A DNA stretch of 35,305 nucleotides, taken from the NCBI GenBank assembly GCA_027077325.1, contig JALTGF010000040.1, forward strand, positions 1 to 35,305. Direction: 5' to 3'. Both the position numbers and the translations under genes were made by a program. Positions 6,489 to 14,056 of the stretch are shown piece after piece. The number at the start of each line of letters is the position of its first letter. The first letter of the stretch is position 1. The DNA is from an archaeon. GTDB taxonomy: Archaea > Undinarchaeota > Undinarchaeia > Undinarchaeales > JALTGF01. The notes beneath the pieces are model-generated. The model saw only the letters and a program-made list of their open reading frames with translations. It was not told the origin of the DNA and did no database searches.

Positions 6489-7247
6489 TCAAATCTTTAA
6501 AATATCTTTTATTTTCCTAGAAATTTTTCTTTTATCAAGTTTTTTAGATTCTTTCTCAACCTCTCTTATTTCTTCTTCTATTTCTGATACCTCTGATTTC
6601 ATCTCTCCAACTTCTTTTGGAATTTCTTTCTTCTCTTTCTTTATATGGGACAATGCACCTTGCACTTTCTCTGCTTTACTCAAATCTCCATCCAACTCTT
6701 TTAGTATATGTGATAATTCCTTTTCAGTTTCATCCATCTCCTTTTTATCTGCTTCAAGTTTGCTTAGTATTCTCTCTTCCTCGCTCTCAGCCTTTTCAAC
6801 GCTTGCTTCAACTTCTGATAATTCTTCTCTCATACTTTTAACATCTTTTTCAAATTTTTCAAGCTCATCAACTTTTTCTGATAGGTTTGAGGTTAACTCT
6901 TTTACCTCTTCTCTTTTTGGAACTGAAACTGTTGTTGCTGTTTTACTTTCCTTTGTAGAAATCCCAAACTCATCCTCTAGTTCTTTCTTGCGCTCCTTTA
7001 AAGAAGAAACGCGCTTAGATATCTCTGCTTTCTTTTTAGAAATCGTAGAAACAATCTCGGGCTCACCAACAGTTGGGTAATAAACCTCTATGCCTGTTTC
7101 CTCCTTATGTTTGTCTAAAATATATGCCCACTCTTTAACCTTCTCAGGAGGAACTCCCAGGATTTTTGCTGCCTCTCCAAAACTTAGTTTACCTTTCCTA
7201 ATAACTTCATCAACAAATTCGTCTATTTTTGTTTCAACTATTGCCAT
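6489..7247 (-). CDS. wHTH plus long coiled-coil protein, pilus motor partner (inferred)
   Basis: 252-aa protein of two parts. Residues 1-60 resemble a small winged-helix/HTH fold (KLSFGEAAKILGVPPEKVKEW). Residues 75-250 are an almost uninterrupted Glu/Lys/Ser heptad-like coiled coil. There is no signal peptide or membrane segment, so it should be cytoplasmic. It ends 1 nt before the ATPase ATG, and a TATA-like element precedes it (7272-7286), so it starts the motor transcription unit. By position it could be an ATPase adaptor or cytoplasmic ring, loosely like archaellar FlaC/D/E, though I see no sequence kinship to those. The HTH may be a protein-binding rather than a DNA-binding module. Confidence 0.8.
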   Translation of the reverse strand: MAIVETKIDEFVDEVIRKGKLSFGEAAKILGVPPEKVKEWAYILDKHKEETGIEVYYPTVGEPEIVSTISKKKAEISKRVSSLKERKKELEDEFGISTKESKTATTVSVPKREEVKELTSNLSEKVDELEKFEKDVKSMREELSEVEASVEKAESEEERILSKLEADKKEMDETEKELSHILKELDGDLSKAEKVQGALSHIKKEKKEIPKEVGEMKSEVSEIEEEIREVEKESKKLDKRKISRKIKDILKI

Positions 7248-7271
7248 CTTGCTAAATTTTAAGAGTCCTGC

Positions 7272-7286
7272 TTATTTATATTTAAT
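7272..7286 (-). promoter_or_regulatory. Internal promoter of the pilus motor genes
   Basis: Minus-strand ATTAAATATAAATAA covers the 3' end of the pilin-like gene and lies about 30 nt before the coiled-coil gene ATG (7247). This is the only gap above 20 nt between 12079 and 4059. It suggests that the motor genes can be transcribed separately from the exported subunits. Confidence 0.5.
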
Positions 7287-8364
7287 CATAAAGCTGCGAT
7301 GAGCTTATGTTATAAAACCTTGCATGGGCCGAGTCAATTCTAAACCAGGAATACTCTTGGGTTACGTTTTGTAGTTTCTTTCCAGCATATGCTGGCCCAA
7401 AGTAAACATGGTCCATAACGCTTTGATTTTCTTTTATTATTTGTGGCTGCAACTGGCTTGGTATCCTTGACTGAAGCTCAGAGACATCAACAAATGATTC
7501 AGGGCCTATGCTTATCTTATCCTTGCTAACATTTGTCCCCTCTTCAATTATTGCATTATACGCCTTGTCAATGTAGTACTCATGCCTTTCAGAATTTACA
7601 GGGTCTCCAAGATTTCCTTCCAGACGCTCAAATATCGAAGGAGCATCTGGATTTCCTCCATTGTAAAGTTTGTTTTCAATATCAAATATGATTGCATTGG
7701 AATTTGAGTGGTCTGTGTAATTTGTGTCAGGATAAAATGTCCTGCTGACATATCCATGTGTTTTTAAAATATAAAGTGGATCTTCAAGCCCAATAATTGA
7801 AACATTCGAAATTATCCATTTCTTGTTTCTTGGCAAACTTCCATTAAATGAGCAGTATCCAAATTTATCTTTAACTTCAAGATTTTTTATCCTAACCCTT
7901 ACCCAAAAGTCAAATGGACTATGCGGAACTATATCAACTTGAATCAAGCTGTCATTTAGATTTGTGATAAATTGCCTTTCTGGTCCAAGTGATGAAACTT
8001 TTTCTTTCCATTTTTTCAAGCTTTGATTTTCCATATATCTAAGTGGCTGTCCGCTAATTGTCCCGTTTACTGTCAATTCATCTAAAAATTTATCTGAGCC
8101 ATTTATTGGGGTCCCATTTGTTGAAACAGAAATAATTGCATATGTTAATGCTCTTTTTCCAGCAATTCCTGCCGACCGCTGCAAGTCATTTTGCATGTCA
8201 TTTAAGAAGTAATTTAGTTCATCACACCTAACCCTGTAAGTTAATGACCTGTCATGTACTCTGTTTTGAGAAACATTTACGATAACTAAACTTAACATTA
8301 CAACAACAAATAAAGCCGCTGCTAATGTAAGCATCATCCCTTTTGTGTTTTTAATATTTCTCAT
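7282..8364 (-). CDS. Pilin-like exported protein, 360 aa
   Basis: One N-terminal hydrophobic helix (MMLTLAAALFVVVMLSLVIV) follows a short basic stretch (MRNIKNTKG), as in large pilin-like subunits. The remaining ~320 residues are predicted outside the cell and carry many N-glycosylation sequons (NGT, NQS, NDS, NVS, NYT, NIS). I place the start at 8364 rather than 8403 because that ATG overlaps the stop of the VWA gene (ATGA, 8361-8364), the pattern used throughout this operon. Only two cysteines are seen in the exported part (RVRCDE, GYCSFNG). I do not recognise the ectodomain. A minor pilin or structural partner of the VWA protein is the simplest reading. Confidence 0.78.
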   Translation of the reverse strand: MRNIKNTKGMMLTLAAALFVVVMLSLVIVNVSQNRVHDRSLTYRVRCDELNYFLNDMQNDLQRSAGIAGKRALTYAIISVSTNGTPINGSDKFLDELTVNGTISGQPLRYMENQSLKKWKEKVSSLGPERQFITNLNDSLIQVDIVPHSPFDFWVRVRIKNLEVKDKFGYCSFNGSLPRNKKWIISNVSIIGLEDPLYILKTHGYVSRTFYPDTNYTDHSNSNAIIFDIENKLYNGGNPDAPSIFERLEGNLGDPVNSERHEYYIDKAYNAIIEEGTNVSKDKISIGPESFVDVSELQSRIPSQLQPQIIKENQSVMDHVYFGPAYAGKKLQNVTQEYSWFRIDSAHARFYNISSSQLYD

Positions 8365-10811
8365 TTTTGCCACACCTCTAAGGTCAACCTCGATGGACCC
8401 CAAAGTGATGGTATTTTAGAAGCGGTATTATTTTCCACTATTATGTCTGAACTGCTTATTTGTATTCCTTTATTTGCAAGGCTTTCATTCAATCTTTTAA
8501 TTGCATCCTCAACCGCACTTGTCTGGTTGAAGAATATGTCCCCATAAGGCACTTCCCCTCTGAACCTTAGCTCATAAATTATACGGTCTGCGGGCGAGCC
8601 ACCGGTTGCATTCTCTGGGCTTAAACCCGTTCCGACTCCAATGTAATTTGTCCCATTTGCAATTAATTGCGCAGGAATGTTTACAATGAAGGGATCCCCC
8701 AATCTTTGATAGTCGCTTCCAGAATCATTTAACCAATAAACTAAATCCCATCCTGCAGAATTTGAAAGATTAACTCTATCGGTCCAGCTGTCTGAAGAAT
8801 AAGAAGTAACTCTTGCATTTATGACAGTTGTCCCATTTGGAACCTCAAAAGAGCCCCACTTGTATGGGATTTCAATGTTTCCACCAAATTTATTTGTTTG
8901 TTTAACAATACTGATCTCCCCAAAGTTAAGAGGGTAAACTACTGGAGTATAATTAAATTCAATATATGAATCATTATACAAAACTGCTCTCGTTAGATTT
9001 GCAGGAAGGACTGCTGTTTGTTTTTTGTACCCAAGTGAAACAATTTCTTGAGCAATTTGGTTGTAAATGTCCAAAAGCTCACTTACATTTGAGGCATTGT
9101 AATAGGAGCCGCCCCCGCAGGCCATTGCTTTTAATGTGGTTTCATTTGCATCTGAGCCAAATCCAACTGTGTAAACTGCAATTCCATCTGCGCAGGCCTG
9201 ATGTGCTGCTAAAATTGCATCTTCTGCTGCATCGCCAGTCCCCTGTTCTGAGCAGTTATAGTTTGCGTTCCCATCTGTCATAACAATCATTGACCTGTTC
9301 CTGTCCTGGCTACTCTCATCTAGCAATTCTTCATGCGCTTTGTTTACACCACAACAAATGCAAGTGCCACCGTTTGCATCGTAGTTATAAATTTCATTAT
9401 CCAAAGATGACTCATTTGTACTTAAAGAATGATATTTGTCAACAGAACTTTCATAACTCACTAACCCGACCTGGTTTCCACTTGCATTTAAAACTGCATC
9501 AACAAACTGCATGTCTGCTTCTTTTGCAAGCCCTAATTTGCAGGCGTCACATTTGTATGTCCATATCAACAGTCTTTTGCAACAAACGGGAGGGTCCGGT
9601 GTGCACGAACTTACCCTGTGGTAACTTCCATTTACGCAGTCCGCCATACTTCCAGAAACATCGGTAACTAAAAAGCTATCAGCATTTCCAGAAATATTTG
9701 TCACATATGTTACGCCACTAGTCCCAATCCGAATTGGAAGAGTTTTATCACTAACCCTTGTGTAGTTTAAAATTGTAGAAAGTGTTGAATTTAAAATTTC
9801 TTCAGTGGTTTCTGTTGGAGAACTGCTATTAAAAATTGTCTCATTTCCAATTGTTAAGTAAACAGAATTATTGCTTAAGTAGTGCATATGTAACTTCATT
9901 CCTGTTATGTTTCCAGGCACGTAAAAAGAGCTGTATATGTTTATAAAACCGTCAATTCCGGGAAAATAAAACTTTGTGTTATTTTTAATTGGCTGGCTTA
10001 ACTCGCTTGTATTATAGTTAACTCTTATAAATCCCCCCCTTATGTTGTTAGTGGATAAATTTTCATTGTCAAAGTCAATTAAGAATGTGTTATTTCCTGT
10101 GGTTAAGTAAGAAAGATAATCTTTTGAAACATTAAAGCTTACAGGAGTGAATCCAGTTTTATTTGTAAAATTGTAATGCCCTGCATAGTTTCCATTTATG
10201 TATAAAGTGAAATTTGAAATCACATCCAATTCAAGCGTTATATTGTTTGCCTGAAAATCTGATGGGAGTTCAATCTTTCTTGAAATGTTTCCTTCTCCAA
10301 CATAGCCGCCAAAGTAAGCATACGCAGATGTTTCCTTGCTGATAATTTTTGTAAGATATGCTCTTGCCACGTATCCTTCAACAGGTTTCCCAGTTTCTTT
10401 TCCCGAAAGGATCCTGCTTCCAATTGCAACTATGCCTGAGTTGTTTATGTCTGGCCTTGAAGAACCAGAGGTCGTAATTATGTAGTTTCCAAATCTTAAC
10501 CTATAGCCAACATTTTTTGGCAAGATCTTGCTGAGATGTGCGTCCGCAAGTTCTTTTGCTTGCAAGCAGTATGAATTGTCATTAGGGGATGAGCAATTTC
10601 CAGTTGCCCAGAAGTTTCCAATTTGGTCTAGAATTGTTGACTCATCTAGCGCAGTCATTGAGTCTTGAGCAAGATAGTGGAGTTGCTCGTAGGACTCAGA
10701 AGGATGTGCGGGCTTAAATGACATCATCCCAAGAGAGATTGTGAAAACCGAAACAACTAGTATTAAAGCAATTATTGCATCAAGTGTAAAAACAAATCCC
10801 CTTGAATTCAT
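8361..10811 (-). CDS. Large pilin-like protein with von Willebrand factor A domain
   Basis: 816-aa exported protein. The N-terminus (MNSRGFVFTLDAIIALILV) is a pilin-type leader and helix. Residues about 40-370 form a beta-rich, sequon-rich region. A VWA domain follows (about 380-590) with MIDAS motif DVSGSM (384-389) and the downstream TDG (512-514), so metal binding is likely. Unusually, cysteine clusters sit inside it (CTPDPPVCCKR, YKCDACK, CICCG). The C-terminal ~220 residues are again beta-rich. I start at 10811, where ATG overlaps the previous stop (ATGA), rather than at 10844. Over 30 NxS/T sequons suggest heavy N-glycosylation. By analogy with VWA proteins at pilus tips (PilY1-like, Gram-positive tip pilins) it could be an adhesin, which is inference. 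Confidence 0.88.
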   Translation of the reverse strand: MNSRGFVFTLDAIIALILVVSVFTISLGMMSFKPAHPSESYEQLHYLAQDSMTALDESTILDQIGNFWATGNCSSPNDNSYCLQAKELADAHLSKILPKNVGYRLRFGNYIITTSGSSRPDINNSGIVAIGSRILSGKETGKPVEGYVARAYLTKIISKETSAYAYFGGYVGEGNISRKIELPSDFQANNITLELDVISNFTLYINGNYAGHYNFTNKTGFTPVSFNVSKDYLSYLTTGNNTFLIDFDNENLSTNNIRGGFIRVNYNTSELSQPIKNNTKFYFPGIDGFINIYSSFYVPGNITGMKLHMHYLSNNSVYLTIGNETIFNSSSPTETTEEILNSTLSTILNYTRVSDKTLPIRIGTSGVTYVTNISGNADSFLVTDVSGSMADCVNGSYHRVSSCTPDPPVCCKRLLIWTYKCDACKLGLAKEADMQFVDAVLNASGNQVGLVSYESSVDKYHSLSTNESSLDNEIYNYDANGGTCICCGVNKAHEELLDESSQDRNRSMIVMTDGNANYNCSEQGTGDAAEDAILAAHQACADGIAVYTVGFGSDANETTLKAMACGGGSYYNASNVSELLDIYNQIAQEIVSLGYKKQTAVLPANLTRAVLYNDSYIEFNYTPVVYPLNFGEISIVKQTNKFGGNIEIPYKWGSFEVPNGTTVINARVTSYSSDSWTDRVNLSNSAGWDLVYWLNDSGSDYQRLGDPFIVNIPAQLIANGTNYIGVGTGLSPENATGGSPADRIIYELRFRGEVPYGDIFFNQTSAVEDAIKRLNESLANKGIQISSSDIIVENNTASKIPSLWGPSRLTLEVWQK

Positions 10812-11266
10812 TTCCACACCTCTAGCGTTAGTATCGCAACGCATTTATTTAGAGACCCTACTCTTTTAACAACAATTGTCTCCGTTGAGTTTTCCGAGCT
10901 TATCCCATATTCAAGAGGGGTTGAATTAATTTCCATAACCTGCCCGTTCTCGTTTTTTATTGTAAGGTGGAACTCATAGCCTCCAAGTCCAAGTTCTTCT
11001 TTTGTTTGATTGTACGGTCCTGAAATGAAGTTAACAACCTTTTCAGGATCAAATATGTTGTTTCCATCTACAAGAGTGATTTCCATAAGCTCATTACTGG
11101 CATCAAATGCAGTCCTCTGCATTTCAATTCTTTCCTGTTTCAAGTTTAAGTTATTTGAATTAAGGTTCCAAAACATAACCACAAAAGTTAGCATCAACAA
11201 TCCAACCCCTATTGCAATTAAAATGTCCATTGAAAACAATTGCCCAAACTTTTCTTTTGCTTTCAT
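10808..11266 (-). CDS. Pilin-like protein, 152 aa
   Basis: Short leader KAKEKFGQLF, then a hydrophobic helix (SMDILIAIGVGLLMLTFVVMFW), then an exported domain of about 120 residues with sequons NQT, NST and NST. The class III QxxxE pattern is not clean here, so prepilin-type cleavage is less sure than for its neighbours. It is the third of the small subunits at the head of the operon and overlaps both neighbours by 4 nt (11263-11266 and 10808-10811). It probably serves as a minor pilin that assembles with the VWA protein translated next. Confidence 0.75.
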   Translation of the reverse strand: MKAKEKFGQLFSMDILIAIGVGLLMLTFVVMFWNLNSNNLNLKQERIEMQRTAFDASNELMEITLVDGNNIFDPEKVVNFISGPYNQTKEELGLGGYEFHLTIKNENGQVMEINSTPLEYGISSENSTETIVVKRVGSLNKCVAILTLEVWK

Positions 11267-11673
11267 TTTATGTAAATTGTCCCGTTAATATTTTTAAGGG
11301 TCATCTTGCCTTTTTTGGCAGTTCCATTTATCTTGCTTGTAAGAAGCTGGCAAAAAACAACCTTTGAGTTTAGCCCTTCTCCTGAAGTAGCATAAGCAGT
11401 TTTGTTTGAAATTGAAATTGAGTAGTTTTCTCTCTTAATTTTTTCAGGGAGATTGACATAAGTTATAAACCCGCTCCCGCCTGTGTATGCAAGATTTAAT
11501 GCAGTGGCAAACTCATTGCACTTTTCCTGCATTTCAAGTTTCATGGCAACGTCTGAAGCAGACCTTGATTGTGAGCCACTTAAAACAACTAGTCCCATAA
11601 AAATTGCTATCATTAATCCTACCATTGATAAAAATTCAACACTTGCTTGTGCTTTTTTTGACTTTTTAATCAT
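11263..11673 (-). CDS. Class III signal peptide pilin, 136 aa
   Basis: The N-terminus MIKKSKKA is followed by QASVEFLSMVGLMIAIFMGL, the class III QxxxExxxL signature with expected cleavage A|Q. The exported domain is about 105 residues with two cysteines (EKCNEF, VVFCQLL) and sequons. The start overlaps the end of the first pilin gene by 8 nt, and the stop overlaps the next start by 4 nt. The fold after the helix is not recognisable to me. Confidence 0.82.
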   Translation of the reverse strand: MIKKSKKAQASVEFLSMVGLMIAIFMGLVVLSGSQSRSASDVAMKLEMQEKCNEFATALNLAYTGGSGFITYVNLPEKIKRENYSISISNKTAYATSGEGLNSKVVFCQLLTSKINGTAKKGKMTLKNINGTIYIK

Positions 11674-12079
11674 ATCTTGAAATGTTTACATATGAATCAA
11701 ATGACTGTATTGAATATTTATAGCAACCTCTTGCTGTTGGTAGTTTCCCTGTCATGTTTTCCTTTGCCGTGGCAGAAACATCTGTAAATCCTCCATTAAC
11801 TTTTACTCTCATAGAAACCACGCTTCCATTTATCTCTGCAGAAACAATGCCATCTGGAATTTGAACTGAAATTGTTGTCTTTGCAGGATATCCTTGTGCG
11901 CCAACGAGATCAACTGATTCAACAATATTCTCAACAGTGTTTCTTGCGATTGAAACTGAAACTGAATCTCTTGAAGATGCAGTCCATGAGTAAGCAAAGG
12001 CAACCAGTCCAAAGAGGATTATCAATGAAACTCCAATCATTGTTAAATACTCAAAAGCTACCTGTCCGCGTTTATTCAT
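11666..12079 (-). CDS. Class III signal peptide pilin, first gene of the operon
   Basis: 137 aa: MNKRG, then QVAFEYLTMIGVSLIILFGLVAF. This is a clear class III signal with cleavage G|Q, Glu at +5 and the conserved hydrophobic helix. The exported part has beta-strand-like VSVSI/TTISVQI segments and ends in a single-Cys motif (ARGCYKYS). It leads the operon from a TATA element shared with the divergent gene at 12132. No Shine-Dalgarno sequence lies before the ATG, so the transcript is probably leaderless. Confidence 0.83.
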   Translation of the reverse strand: MNKRGQVAFEYLTMIGVSLIILFGLVAFAYSWTASSRDSVSVSIARNTVENIVESVDLVGAQGYPAKTTISVQIPDGIVSAEINGSVVSMRVKVNGGFTDVSATAKENMTGKLPTARGCYKYSIQSFDSYVNISRYD

Positions 12080-12100
12080 GAAAAAAAGTAAGGTTTCAGG

Positions 12101-12120
12101 ATATATATAATTTAATTATA
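12101..12120. promoter_or_regulatory. Bidirectional promoter between the pilus operon and a membrane-protein gene
   Basis: The 52-nt gap 12080-12131 holds one AT-only block (ATATATATAATTTAATTATA). It is about 22-30 nt from the ATG at 12079 in one direction and at 12132 in the other. Both transcripts would be leaderless, and binding of TBP in one orientation could exclude the other. Confidence 0.55.
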
Positions 12121-12131
12121 TAATTAATATT

Positions 12132-12602
12132 ATGGAAGAGTTCGGCCTAAAGGGATACATAAAAGAAGAAATAATTTCGATATTGATTATTGGCTTTTAT
12201 CTATTTTCAATTTTTGCCGGGAGGGGATGGTTTTATGGGATTTTTCAGCCACTCTTTATTTTATTTGTGTTTGAGATGTTCGGGATTATTGTGTATGCCC
12301 TTGAAGAGGTGCTATACTCTGCTGCGGCATATTCTCCGGAGTACCCAATACTTATCGGTGCAATCATATGGTTCATTGTTTTTGTAAGAACCTTAATTGT
12401 TGTTCTTTCAGCCACTGCCTGGCACGCCGAAATAACCAATCTCCTAATTGCTTTGTCTTTTTTCGTTATCCCTGGGTTGTTCATTATGAAAACTGCCCTT
12501 AACAGAAAATTTGGCAATTCAGAAAAGTATGTGTTTGTTGACTACGGGCTTGATATTGTTTATTCCTTGTTAATTGTGATGGCAATTCATAGCAGCGGTT
12601 AA
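12132..12602 (+). CDS. Multi-pass membrane protein, unrecognised
   Basis: 156 aa with about four hydrophobic segments (EIISILIIGFYLFSIFA, FQPLFILFVFEMFGIIVYAL, ILIGAIIWFIVFVRTLIVVL, LIALSFFVIPGLFIM) and a short last one near the C-terminus. There are few charged residues and no cysteine or histidine motif that suggests catalysis. It is divergent from the pilus operon and shares its promoter region. The 51-nt gap to the zincin gene contains its own TATA box, so the two are not obligately co-transcribed. I do not recognise a family. Confidence 0.75.
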   Translation: MEEFGLKGYIKEEIISILIIGFYLFSIFAGRGWFYGIFQPLFILFVFEMFGIIVYALEEVLYSAAAYSPEYPILIGAIIWFIVFVRTLIVVLSATAWHAEITNLLIALSFFVIPGLFIMKTALNRKFGNSEKYVFVDYGLDIVYSLLIVMAIHSSG

Positions 12603-12653
12603 ACTTCAATGTATATCGAAAACTTTAATAAATAAATTCCCCATCCTTACTTT

Positions 12654-13160
12654 ATGTTCCTATTCATCTCTGGTCTGCTAATTGCAATTGTAACTTTCCC
12701 AGGAGTGATACTTCACGAGTGGGCACACAAGTTCTTTTGTGAGTTGACAGGACTCCAAGTTTATGAAGTAAAGTATTTCCAGTTTAGGAACCCTACTGGA
12801 TATGTGAAGCACTCCCTGCCTGCATATTACCGCCAAACATTTCTTGTTACAATTGCCCCATTTCTTGTAAACAGTATTTTTGCAATTTTTATGTTTGTTC
12901 TGTACTATCTCTTTAAGGGTGGCAATCTTAGTTTTCTTTTTGCCTGGCTTGGCTTTTCTTTTGGAATGAATGCATTTCCAAGCAAGGGGGATGCAAATAA
13001 TTTATGGAATCACTCAAAGGAAATTTGGAGGGAATCCCCTGTGGCAATTCTTGGATTTCCAGTTGCCCTTTTTATAAAAATAGCAAATCTTCTCAGAATT
13101 ATCTGGTTTGATGCAATTTACACGTTTTTATTATTTGCTTTTGTTTCTCTCTTCTTTTAG
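12654..13160 (+). CDS. Membrane zincin metallopeptidase (HExxH), DUF3267/M50-like
   Basis: 168-aa membrane protein with HEWAH (His21, Glu22, His25) at the end of the first hydrophobic segment, the zinc-binding HExxH of metallopeptidases. A plausible third ligand is Asp113 in SKGDANN, placed as in M50/DUF3267 intramembrane proteins. Three to four segments follow (TIAPFLVNSIFAIFMFVLYYLF, LSFLFAWLGFSFGMNAF, and two at the C-terminus). Substrate unknown. CTTTAATAAATA near 12621-12633 is about 25 nt upstream, consistent with a leaderless mRNA. The next gene starts 9 nt after its stop, so the two are probably co-transcribed. Confidence 0.8.
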   Translation: MFLFISGLLIAIVTFPGVILHEWAHKFFCELTGLQVYEVKYFQFRNPTGYVKHSLPAYYRQTFLVTIAPFLVNSIFAIFMFVLYYLFKGGNLSFLFAWLGFSFGMNAFPSKGDANNLWNHSKEIWRESPVAILGFPVALFIKIANLLRIIWFDAIYTFLLFAFVSLFF

Positions 13161-13169
13161 GTCATACTT

Positions 13170-13652
13170 ATGAAAATTCTTGTTGCAACAGACGATAAAA
13201 AAGGATTAGATGACAAAGTTAGTGCTGTTTTTGCTCGTGCTGGTGGTTTTGCAGTTGTTTATGCGGACAGCAACGGAATTAGGGAAGACTTGACAGAAGT
13301 TTATGAAAATAAATTTAAGAACGAGCCAAGCAATGCTGGAAAAAAGGCTGCAGACTTTGCTGTTTCTCTTGGGGTTGACCTTGTGATTGCTGGGAGCATA
13401 AAAGGGAATGCCGCTTCTGTTTTGCGTGAAAATAAAATTGAAATTAAGACTGGCTATTCTGGGATAAAAGTTAAAAATGCGGTTGAAGGATGCTTAGGCA
13501 TAAAGAAAAGGCAATCAAAGCCAGAGCCAAAGAAAAGGATGCCAAATGAACTAAGCACCAGTGTGCCTGAGAGAAACAGCAACTCAAAATGGATTGCAAT
13601 TGCAGTTTTGCTGGCAATAATTGTTGGATTCATCTTGTATATCTTCTCCTAA
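13170..13652 (+). CDS. NifX/NifB-C (dinitrogenase Fe-Mo cofactor) fold protein with C-terminal membrane anchor
   Basis: 160 aa. Residues 1-110 match the NifX-type fold: MKILVATDDKKGLDDKVSAVFARAGGFAVV at the start, and GVDLVIAGSIKGNAASVLREN later. A linker rich in Lys/Pro/Ser (111-139) leads to one hydrophobic segment (WIAIAVLLAIIVGFILYIF, 141-159) ending at the C-terminus, as in tail-anchored proteins. Soluble members of this fold bind iron-sulfur or Fe-Mo cofactor precursors. No cysteine pair is present (only Cys108) and no nitrogenase genes are near, so cofactor binding is doubtful. It follows the zincin by 9 nt, so it is a candidate substrate or partner. Confidence 0.8.
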   Translation: MKILVATDDKKGLDDKVSAVFARAGGFAVVYADSNGIREDLTEVYENKFKNEPSNAGKKAADFAVSLGVDLVIAGSIKGNAASVLRENKIEIKTGYSGIKVKNAVEGCLGIKKRQSKPEPKKRMPNELSTSVPERNSNSKWIAIAVLLAIIVGFILYIFS

Positions 13653-13706
13653 TCCAGCTCCCACTACCTTTTGCAAAAATGTCTCTAAAACTAGATACTA
13701 ATTTGC

Positions 13707-13919
13707 TTATTGCCCAACCGGCCTTCTCTTCTGGAAGCATTCCCTGCAATAAACAGGTCTGCCTTCAGTTGGCTTGAAAGGAACCTTGCATTCTTTTCCG
13801 CAGTCAGCACATATCGCATCATACATCTGCCTTGGGCCTCGATTAAAATTTCCGTGTGGTCTGTTGCCAAAATTTCTTCGAGATTTGTTTCCAAAGTTTC
13901 CCCTTCGATTATACCCCAT
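13707..13919 (-). CDS. CxxC-x17-CxxC zinc-ribbon protein
   Basis: 70 aa. Residues 1-32 are a basic low-complexity tract with repeated RNFGN/GNFNRG elements, an RNA-binding-like composition. Residues 33-69 form a small zinc ribbon: C-A-D-C, exactly 17 residues, then C-R-E-C, with the typical VPFKPTEGRPVYC block. The family is common in candidate-phyla bacteria and DPANN archaea and has no assigned function that I know of. GGTGA lies 5 nt before the ATG. It is convergent with the NifX-fold gene and divergent from the ribosomal operon. Confidence 0.85.
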   Translation of the reverse strand: MGYNRRGNFGNKSRRNFGNRPHGNFNRGPRQMYDAICADCGKECKVPFKPTEGRPVYCRECFQKRRPVGQ

Positions 13920-14021
13920 ATTTCACCTACTTAATTTTTAGCGCTTTTCATTTAATCTCTGCGCGTGCTATAACTGGGACTGGCTTAGTATTTATTACTT
14001 TGCTTTTTCACAAGCGGAACC

Positions 14022-14030
14022 TTTATAAAC
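14022..14030 (+). promoter_or_regulatory. TATA box of the ribosomal protein operon
   Basis: TTTATAAAC preceded by purine-rich GCGGAACC (possible BRE). No other clear promoter is visible until after L14e, so this may drive all genes from L3 to L14e. Confidence 0.6.
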
Positions 14031-14056
14031 CCTATATAATATATAATACCTCACGC

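Noticed and set aside
8966..9667. Two plus-strand frames of 105 and 125 codons opposite the VWA gene
   Set aside because: They are rich in His/Leu/Cys, as expected from the complement of a sequon-rich gene, and have no motif.
10811..10844. Upstream start for the VWA gene (and likewise 8364-8403, 17787, 28753)
   Set aside because: The ATGA overlap or a well-spaced GGTGA fixes the downstream start, and the upstream start would add residues before the pilin leader or lie within the Shine-Dalgarno.
13170..13652. Nitrogenase-related function
   Set aside because: The NifX-like fold is present, but there are no nif genes, no cysteine pair and a membrane tail instead.
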